Below, piece by piece: positions 29,800 to 35,758 of a DNA stretch of 35,758 nt (positions within the stretch are counted from its first letter, which is position 1; each line of letters begins with the position of its first letter). The notes beneath the pieces are model-generated. The model did no database searches. It saw only the letters and a list, made by a program, of their open reading frames with translations, and had not been told where the DNA came from. Source of the DNA: a bacterium (GTDB lineage: Bacteria > Gemmatimonadota > Gemmatimonadetes > Gemmatimonadales > Gemmatimonadaceae); the NCBI GenBank assembly GCA_027484025.1, contig JAIXTI010000132.1:1-35758 (forward strand), given 5' to 3'. The position numbers were made by a program, and so were the translations under genes.

Positions 29800-31380
29800 A
29801 TGCTCCCTCGCCTCGCGCTCGCGGCGGCCGCCCTGCTCTTCAGTGGGGCGTGCACACCGCGCAATGTGACCGGTCGCTCGGACGCTGCAGCGGCGCAGCC
29901 ACTCCTCCCGAAGGCGCTCTGGATCGAAGCCACAGAGGCGCTGCTCGCGCCGACCGCCGAGTGGACGAATAAAGTCGAGCTGGCGGATCTCGATGGCGAT
30001 GGACGTCTCGATCTCCTGTTTGCGAACGGCGGCGACTATTCGACGCCCGGCACGCCGGAACTCAACCGGGCCTTCTTCAACGCGGGGCCAGGCAAGCCGT
30101 TCACCGAGCAGACCACGCGGGTGTTCGGGACCACACCGGACATTGCCCGCGTCGTGAAGGCGCGCGACTTCAACGGTGATGGTCGGGTCGATGTCTTCGT
30201 CGGCACCACCTACCAAACGCAAAGCCGGCTCTACCTCGCGGACGGGGCGGGCGCCTTCACTGCGCGCACGGCGACGCATGTGCCCGCCGCACTGCTGAGC
30301 GTAGGCGACGCCGAGCCCGGGGACGTCGACGGTGATGGTGATCTCGACCTCGTCCTCGCAGACTGGGGGCCCGGCAACAACATGAGCAATGCCGGAGGTC
30401 GGGTCCGTCTCTGGCTCAATGACGGGGCCGGCCGCTTCACCGACGTCACCGCTGCGCGACTGCCCGACGAACTCGTCGGTTTTTCGTGGGATCTCGAACT
30501 CGTGGACGTCGACAACGACTTCGATCTCGATGTGCTCGTGTCCTGCAAGCGCTGCGGGGGCGGTTCGCTGTACCGCAACGATGGCTCCGGCCAGTTCACT
30601 CATGATCCGCGTGCCCTGCCGCAGTACACGAACAATTACGAGTACGAGGCAATGGATCTCGATGGCGACGGTTTCCTCGACTTGGTCACCGTCAACGACG
30701 GCGAGATCGTCGGTGGCGTCGGCGACAGCCGCCGCGAGCACGTCCTTCGCAACAACGGCAAGGGCCGCTATCTGGACGCGACCGACGCGTGGTGGCCCAC
30801 CAGTGAGAATATCGGCGAAGACGATAACGTCGTGGCCTTCCTCGACGTCGACTCGGACGGCGACGCCGATTTCGTGATCGGCTCGTTGAGCGGGCCGGAT
30901 CGACTCCTGCTGAACGACGGCAAGGGCCACCTCCGCGCTGCGCTCGATGTGTTCGTGGGAGAGAAGACCCCCGGGACGCTTGGGCTCGCGCTGGGCGACC
31001 TGGACGGGGACGGACGGATGGACGTCGTACAGGGACAGGGCGAGGTGAAGGGCGCCGAACGTGAGCGGATTTTCCTGGGGCGCGGACTTGCCACAGACGT
31101 GTCGCCGCCAGTCGTGGGGCCAATGGCGCAGGAGCCGTCAGGGAGCGGCGTGGTCGTCCGCGTTCGCGTTCACGACCGCAAAGGGCCGACGCTCCCAACC
31201 GAGTGGCGGCGTGTCGAGGTGCGGTGGACCTCTCCCGCAGGTGCGGGCGTGACGCCCCTCGTGTGGTACGGTGAGTACCTGTGGCGTGCCGTCGTACCTG
31301 CAAATGCCACGGGCCTCACCGTGTGCGCGACGGACGCCGCAGGGAACGAAAGCTGCCGGGCCGCGGCGGCTGTCCGCTGA
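29800..31380 (+). CDS. FG-GAP/VCBS-repeat lipoprotein, predicted seven-bladed propeller
   Basis: A 526-residue lipoprotein (lipobox FSGAC) whose body holds seven repeats, each with a calcium-loop motif of the D-x-D/N-x-D-G-x-x-D type: DLDGDGRLDLLF (about 63), DFNGDGRVDVFV (123), DVDGDGDLDLVL (174), DVDNDFDLDVLV (234), DLDGDGFLDLVT (285), DVDSDGDADFVI (348) and DLDGDGRMDVVQ (399). Seven blades would close a beta-propeller as in integrin-like FG-GAP proteins. The last roughly 90 residues are a separate beta domain (VVVRVRVHDRKGPTLPTEWRRVEVRW ... VCATDAAGNESC). It probably binds other surface proteins or polymers; no enzyme residues are evident. The ATG at 29800 starts a normal lipoprotein signal. 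It is the first of three plus-strand genes to the window end. Confidence 0.88.
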   Translation: MLPRLALAAAALLFSGACTPRNVTGRSDAAAAQPLLPKALWIEATEALLAPTAEWTNKVELADLDGDGRLDLLFANGGDYSTPGTPELNRAFFNAGPGKPFTEQTTRVFGTTPDIARVVKARDFNGDGRVDVFVGTTYQTQSRLYLADGAGAFTARTATHVPAALLSVGDAEPGDVDGDGDLDLVLADWGPGNNMSNAGGRVRLWLNDGAGRFTDVTAARLPDELVGFSWDLELVDVDNDFDLDVLVSCKRCGGGSLYRNDGSGQFTHDPRALPQYTNNYEYEAMDLDGDGFLDLVTVNDGEIVGGVGDSRREHVLRNNGKGRYLDATDAWWPTSENIGEDDNVVAFLDVDSDGDADFVIGSLSGPDRLLLNDGKGHLRAALDVFVGEKTPGTLGLALGDLDGDGRMDVVQGQGEVKGAERERIFLGRGLATDVSPPVVGPMAQEPSGSGVVVRVRVHDRKGPTLPTEWRRVEVRWTSPAGAGVTPLVWYGEYLWRAVVPANATGLTVCATDAAGNESCRAAAAVR

Positions 31381-31407
31381 CCCCGGGGACCATGAGTTTT
31401 TCTTTCA

Positions 31408-31437
31408 TTGACAGCGGATGGCCGCCGCACGTATTCC
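31408..31437 (+). promoter_or_regulatory. Candidate promoter before the cytochrome/DUF1553 gene
   Basis: A perfect -35 TTGACA (31408-31413) is followed 18 nt later by the weak -10 TATTCC (31432-31437), 65 nt before the start codon. It may give the last two genes their own transcript. Confidence 0.4.
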
Positions 31438-31501
31438 TCTCGTAGTACGAGCCGCCGCCGGCCCGTTGCCTACCCTCGCCCTGGCGCCTTGGCGCCCCGC
31501 T

Positions 31502-34500
31502 ATGAATCCCTTCGTCACGTTCGTCGTGTCCGTCGCCACCGCCGTTTCTGCGGTGGCCATTCCGGTCGCGGCACAGTCTCCCGACGATTTCTTCGAGGCG
31601 CGGGTGCGGCCGGTGCTGGCCAAGCAGTGCGTCGAGTGTCACTCGGAAGCTCGGGTACGCGGCCGCTTGAAGCTCACCACACGAGCACAAATGCTGGCCG
31701 GCGGGAAGTCGGGCCCCGCCATCGTTCCGGGTAACCCCGACGCCAGTCTGCTCATCAAGGCGGTGCGGCACGAGATCGCCAAAATGGAGATGCCGCGCGA
31801 CGCCCCCGCGCTCTCGCCGCGCGAAATCGAAGGGCTGGTGGAGTGGGTGCGCATGGGTGCGCCGTGGCCGGAGTCTGCGCCCGCGATCGTCATGGTCGCT
31901 GCGGTATCCGGAGGCGACGCCGGAATGACTCCAGGCGCTCGCCTCTTCGTAAACAAGGTCCGCCCGGTCCTCGAACAGAAGTGCTTTGCCTGTCACACGA
32001 ACGAAGAGCGCGGTGGCCTGCGCCTCGACTCGCGCGAGCGTATGCTCAAGGGCGGTCGCCGCGGCCCCGCCGTCATTCCTGGCAACGCCGAACAAAGCCT
32101 CCTCATCGCGGCGCTGCGCCACGAGCGCGAAGATCTGCGCATGCCGCGCAACGGGGCCAAGCTTTCGGACGAAGAAGTCCGTGGGTTCGTCGAGTGGATT
32201 CAGGCCGGTGCCGAGTGGGCGACGGCTGAGGCCCCAATCAACATTCCACGCCGCGCCGCTACCAAGGCCGAGCGCGCGTTCTGGTCGTTCAGCCCGCACG
32301 CGGTGCTGAAGGTCCCCACGCCGGCGAAATCCGAGTGGGCCAAAACCGATATCGATCGCTTCGTGCTCGCGCAACTCGAGCAGCGTGGACTGACTCCCGC
32401 GCCGGCAGCGGACAAGCGCACGCTCATTCGCCGCGCGACCTACGACCTCGTGGGACTGCCGCCCACACAAAAAGAAGTCGACGCCTTTCTCGCCGACACC
32501 GCACGCGCCGCCTTCGAAAAAGTGGTGGACCGGCTGCTCGCCTCTGAACACTACGGCGAGAAGTGGGGCAGGCACCTGCTCGATGTCACGCGCTACGGCG
32601 AAGACGACACGCGCGGCCTCGCGATGGACGGCTCGGGCCGCGAGAAGTATCCCATGGCCTACTTGTACCGCGACTGGGTGGTCGACGCCTTCAACGCGGA
32701 CATGCCGTACGACACGATCATCATGGCCCACCTCGCAGCAGACCAGATGCCGGCGCCCCGTCGCAAGGACCTGCTCCCTGCGCTTGGCTTCCTCGGCCAG
32801 GGGCCGTGGTACTACGATCTCGCGGATCCGCCGGTCGCGCGCGCCGACGAGCGTCACGATCGCGTCGACGTCACCACGCGCGCGTTCCTCGGGCTCACCG
32901 TGGGCTGCGCGCGCTGTCACGATCACAAGTACGATCCCATCGGGACGCACGACTACTACGCGTTGGCCGGCGTGTTCAACAACGCCAGCTATCACGAATA
33001 TCCGATCGCCGATTCGCTGCGCGCCGAGAAGTACAAGCGAGATAAGGAGTTCATCAAGAAGATGAACGACGGCATGGGCGATTACATGCGCACCGAGTCC
33101 GACCAGCTCGCACGCGTGCTCACCTTGCAGGCGTCGAAGTACATGATGGCGGCGTGGCGGGTGACCGGGTACGAGCAGCTCCCCAAGGAACGTGCCGCCC
33201 TCGAAGCGCGCCTCGACCTCGAAACGCTGGAACGCTGGATCGACTTCCTGAACGATCCGCCAAAGCACTACCCGTTCCTCACCGACTGGCAGACGATGAT
33301 CGCCGTGCCGGTGAAGACGACCGACGAGGCCAAGGCCGAAGCGAAGAAGAAAGCGCAGGAGCTGGCCGATGCATTCCAGCGGCTGCTCATCGACGTCTCG
33401 GCGGAACAGAAGAAACTCGAAGAGAAGAACAAGAAGATCATCGCCAAAGGCACGCCGCTCGAAGAGGTGAAATCCATCCCGATGCCCAACGGCTTCGAGA
33501 GCTTCTTCGATCAGCACCAGCTCGAACTCGCGACGATGGACCGGTCGCGCTTCAACCTGTTCCTCGACGTCTACGCCGTCGATCTCGACAACGAACTCGA
33601 CACCTTCTTCCCCAAGCCGGCGCTGCTCCGCTTCAACGGATGGGGACTGGAACGGCAGTTGAGCCGTGTTTCGGCAGACCACGTTGCCGCGATGCGCGAG
33701 GAGATGAAGCGACTCGAAAAGGCGCTCCCCGATATCCCGTTCGTCATGGGTGTCGAGGACAAGCCGAAAGAGTCGCTCGACGACATCGCGCTGCACATTC
33801 GCGGGAGCCCGCTGAATCTCGGTGAACGCGTGCCGCGCGGCTTTCCGCTCGTACTGCAGTCCGATACACCCAAGGTGTACCAGGAAGGGAGCGGCCGACT
33901 CCAGCTGGCGCAGGACATTGCCAACCATCCGCTCGCTGCACGCGTGATCGTCAACCGCGTGTGGGGATGGCACATGGGTGCAGGCATCGTACGGACCCCG
34001 AGCAACTTCGGTTTTGCGGGCGCGCGGCCCACCAACCCGGAGCTGCTCGAATTTCTGGCCTCGCGCTTTGTCGAGAACGGACGCTCCATCAAGAAGTTGC
34101 ACAAGGACATCATGCTCTCCTCGGTGTATCAGATGTCCTCCGAGCATGACGCCAAGTCTGCGGCCATCGATCCCGAGAACCAGTATCTGTGGCGCTTCAA
34201 CCGTCAGCGGCTCACCGCCGAAGGCATTCGCGACGCACTGCTCATGGTGTCTGGCCAACTGGTCGATTCCATTGGCGGTCCGTCGAGCGAACTCGATGAC
34301 GACACGAACAACCGTCGCACGCTGTACTCGTTCGTGAGTCGTTTCCAGCCGCATATCTTCTTGCAAACGTTCGACTTCCCGAGTCCGAGTCTGACGGCCG
34401 AACGACGGTTCGCCACCAACGTGCCGCTCCAGAGCTTGTACTTCCTGAATTCGCCGTTCGTCATGCGGCAAGCACAGGCGCTGGTACGGCGACTGGCCGA

Positions 34501-34891
34501 TTCGACGGCGGTGCCCGCTGGGGCCGATAGTGCCGCGAGTGGCGCTGCTGCCGTGAAGCGCCGCACCGCGCTCAAGCCCGCGGCGACGGCGTCAAAGCCC
34601 GCGTCGGCAGACAGCGCCGGCCCGCCGCCACCCAAGAAGTTCGACGACCGCGCGATGATCACGGCGGCGTATCCGCTGCTGTACGGCCGGGAGGTCACTG
34701 CCGAAGAGCTCACGCTCGGCCTCACGTTCCTCGCCAATCAGCGCGTGTCGTTGCTGGCGGCCGAGACCGCAAAAGCCACGGCCGAAGCAAAGAAGGACCA
34801 GGAGCTGCTTGCACGACAGGTGTCCATGAAAGCGTGGACCCAGTACGCACGCGCGCTGTTCAGCGCGGCGGAATTCCGATTCATCGACTGA
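31502..34891 (+). CDS. Planctomycete-type cytochrome c / DUF1549 / DUF1553 exported protein
   Basis: A 1129-residue exported protein with a Sec signal peptide (FVVSVATAVSAVAIPVAAQ). Two tandem copies of the planctomycete cytochrome domain follow, with CVECH (43-47) and CFACH (161-165), each continuing with a similar GRLKL/GGLRL...GGKSGPAIVPGN/GGRRGPAVIPGN...MPRDAP/MPRNGA pattern. The DUF1549 (PSCyt2) domain, with AKTDIDRFVLAQLEQRGLTPAPAADKRTLIRRATYDLVGLPPT, holds a third heme motif CARCH (469-473). A Lys/Glu-rich coiled segment (about 620-660) precedes the DUF1553 (PSD1) domain (NRVWGWHMGAGIVRTPSNFG). An Ala/Lys/Pro-rich insert lies near residues 1000-1050. The molecular role of this family is unknown. 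ATG 31502 starts the signal; the frame is open further upstream. Confidence 0.92.
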   Translation: MNPFVTFVVSVATAVSAVAIPVAAQSPDDFFEARVRPVLAKQCVECHSEARVRGRLKLTTRAQMLAGGKSGPAIVPGNPDASLLIKAVRHEIAKMEMPRDAPALSPREIEGLVEWVRMGAPWPESAPAIVMVAAVSGGDAGMTPGARLFVNKVRPVLEQKCFACHTNEERGGLRLDSRERMLKGGRRGPAVIPGNAEQSLLIAALRHEREDLRMPRNGAKLSDEEVRGFVEWIQAGAEWATAEAPINIPRRAATKAERAFWSFSPHAVLKVPTPAKSEWAKTDIDRFVLAQLEQRGLTPAPAADKRTLIRRATYDLVGLPPTQKEVDAFLADTARAAFEKVVDRLLASEHYGEKWGRHLLDVTRYGEDDTRGLAMDGSGREKYPMAYLYRDWVVDAFNADMPYDTIIMAHLAADQMPAPRRKDLLPALGFLGQGPWYYDLADPPVARADERHDRVDVTTRAFLGLTVGCARCHDHKYDPIGTHDYYALAGVFNNASYHEYPIADSLRAEKYKRDKEFIKKMNDGMGDYMRTESDQLARVLTLQASKYMMAAWRVTGYEQLPKERAALEARLDLETLERWIDFLNDPPKHYPFLTDWQTMIAVPVKTTDEAKAEAKKKAQELADAFQRLLIDVSAEQKKLEEKNKKIIAKGTPLEEVKSIPMPNGFESFFDQHQLELATMDRSRFNLFLDVYAVDLDNELDTFFPKPALLRFNGWGLERQLSRVSADHVAAMREEMKRLEKALPDIPFVMGVEDKPKESLDDIALHIRGSPLNLGERVPRGFPLVLQSDTPKVYQEGSGRLQLAQDIANHPLAARVIVNRVWGWHMGAGIVRTPSNFGFAGARPTNPELLEFLASRFVENGRSIKKLHKDIMLSSVYQMSSEHDAKSAAIDPENQYLWRFNRQRLTAEGIRDALLMVSGQLVDSIGGPSSELDDDTNNRRTLYSFVSRFQPHIFLQTFDFPSPSLTAERRFATNVPLQSLYFLNSPFVMRQAQALVRRLADSTAVPAGADSAASGAAAVKRRTALKPAATASKPASADSAGPPPPKKFDDRAMITAAYPLLYGREVTAEELTLGLTFLANQRVSLLAAETAKATAEAKKDQELLARQVSMKAWTQYARALFSAAEFRFID

Positions 34892-34914
34892 CCAGCGCTT
34901 TCAAGGAGCACGAC

Positions 34915-35758
34915 ATGTCACACGGACACGGAAAGGGCGGGCATGACGAGGGATGCGGAATGAACTCGCAGCCCCGCACGCGACGCGAGGCGCTCAGAAC
35001 GATGGGCGCCGGATTCGGCATGATGGCGTTCGCACAGATGGTGGGCGCGTCCATTGCGGAGGCGTCGAGTTCCGTACTCTCTTCGATGGGCGAGCGGGTG
35101 ATCAAGCCCGACTTCAAGCCGCGCGCCAAGCACGTGATTTTTCTGTTTATGAACGGCGGCGTGTCGCAGGTGGACACGTTCGACCCCAAGCCCGAGCTCG
35201 ACAAGTACGACGGCAAGCCCATTCCCAACGCGATCAAGACCGAACGGAAGACCGGCTCGCTCATGAAGTCGCCGTTCAAGTTCTCGCGCTACGGAAAGTC
35301 GGGGCTCGAAGTCAGCGAACTGTTCCCCGAGGTGGGGTCGATTGCGGACGATATCTGTGTCATCCGCTCCATGCACACGGAGATCCCCAACCACGAACCG
35401 TCGCTGCTCATCATGAACACCGGGCACATTCAGCCCGGCCGTCCTTCCATGGGCGCGTGGCTCACGTACGGGCTCGGCACCGAGAACAAGAATCTTCCGG
35501 GCTTCGTGGTGCTCTGTCCCGATCAGCCCACGGTGGTGGGCCCGCCGCTCTGGAGCAACGGATTTCTCCCCGCGATGCACCAGGGCACGTTCATCGCCGA
35601 CAAGGCGCCGCGGCTCGAGGGCGACTTCGATCCGTACGAGCTCATTCCCAACATCCACTCCGACTCCACCTCGCTCACCGATCAGCGACAGGAAGTCGAC
35701 TTGGTGGAGAAGCTCAACCGCGTGCGCATGCAGCGCGTGGGGCCGCACGACGAGGAGC
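34915..35758 (+). CDS. DUF1501 (sulfatase-like) Tat-exported protein, 3' end outside window
   Basis: The frame runs from ATG 34915 to the end of the window without a stop, giving 281 residues of a protein usually near 450-490. AAGGAG lies 6 nt before the ATG. The N-terminus is His/Gly-rich (MSHGHGKGGHDEGCG), then a twin-arginine signal (TRREALRTMGAGFGMMAFAQMVGA). The body shows DUF1501 hallmarks: HVIFLFMNGGVSQVDTFDPKPELDKYDGKP, CVIRSMHTEIPNHEPSLLIMNTG and GRPSMGAWLTYGLGTEN. The fold is alkaline-phosphatase/sulfatase-like. DUF1501 genes regularly follow DUF1549/DUF1553 genes, and here the gap is 23 nt, so the two are cotranscribed and may form one exported complex. The substrate is unknown. 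Confidence 0.92.
   Translation, partial: MSHGHGKGGHDEGCGMNSQPRTRREALRTMGAGFGMMAFAQMVGASIAEASSSVLSSMGERVIKPDFKPRAKHVIFLFMNGGVSQVDTFDPKPELDKYDGKPIPNAIKTERKTGSLMKSPFKFSRYGKSGLEVSELFPEVGSIADDICVIRSMHTEIPNHEPSLLIMNTGHIQPGRPSMGAWLTYGLGTENKNLPGFVVLCPDQPTVVGPPLWSNGFLPAMHQGTFIADKAPRLEGDFDPYELIPNIHSDSTSLTDQRQEVDLVEKLNRVRMQRVGPHDEE

Noticed and set aside
29758..30930. A 390-codon minus-strand frame opposite the FG-GAP gene
   Set aside because: Its regular Val/Glu/Ile-rich segments are the complement of the repeated calcium-loop codons, not a separate repeat protein.
31316..34471. A 1051-codon open frame opposite the cytochrome/DUF1553 gene
   Set aside because: No signal, domain or ribosome site; Arg/Glu/Val composition mirrors the sense codons of the real gene.

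Overview
The window is GC-rich bacterial chromosome, densely packed with genes on both strands. The gene content (a Ser/Thr kinase with an ELGGGGSSRVF glycine loop, an Oar/SusC-like TonB receptor without SusD, planctomycete-type cytochrome/DUF1553 and DUF1501 proteins, and a light-dependent protochlorophyllide reductase) fits a member of the Gemmatimonadota. That assignment is an inference from gene content; there is no rRNA or other taxonomic marker here. I see no tRNA, rRNA, CRISPR array, insertion sequence or phage gene.

Layout. 1-2.5 kb: the C-terminal end of a PepSY-type membrane protein, convergent with and overlapping a light-dependent protochlorophyllide oxidoreductase (LPOR) with all hallmark residues, then a divergent PP2C phosphatase. 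2.5-2.9 kb: a non-coding element with two 90-nt imperfect inverted arms full of ACTGCGGTT/AACCGCAGT motifs, enclosing two perfect hairpins that look like back-to-back terminators. 2.9-7.3 kb (minus): a two-subunit molybdenum hydroxylase (IorA/IorB type) followed by an overlapping phosphoglucomutase gene. 7.5-8.8 kb: a lipoprotein PQQ-type sugar dehydrogenase behind a promoter with two nested inverted repeats. 8.8-13.4 kb (minus): a stand-alone TonB-plug lipoprotein, a small His/Met/Cys-rich protein, a beta-barrel protein, a secreted protein with a His/Met linker and a SnoaL-like tail, and a membrane Ser/Thr kinase. 13.5-17.5 kb (plus): a two-domain VOC protein with a textbook sigma-70 promoter placed so that its mRNA would be leaderless, then a copper operon copZ-copA-csoR.

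17.5-21.7 kb: a small P-loop ATPase, a succinate-semialdehyde dehydrogenase gene interrupted by one in-frame TAA, a gamma-glutamyltransferase and a CsbD-like protein. 21.7-28.7 kb: a likely glycan-use locus made of a lipoprotein of the glucoamylase/GH144-like family, a divergent TonB-dependent receptor and a GH3 glucosidase; the enzyme pair suggests a beta-glucan, perhaps beta-1,2-glucan. 28.7-35.8 kb: an EEP-family lipoprotein, then a divergent FG-GAP lipoprotein with seven repeats, a three-CXXCH cytochrome/DUF1549/DUF1553 protein and a Tat-exported DUF1501 protein cut by the window end.

The points most worth a second look are the LPOR, the inverted-repeat element at 2557-2870, the nonsense codon in gabD, the metal-ligand-rich genes beside the copper operon, and the glycan locus. 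No single wholly new system is proven by the sequence alone.
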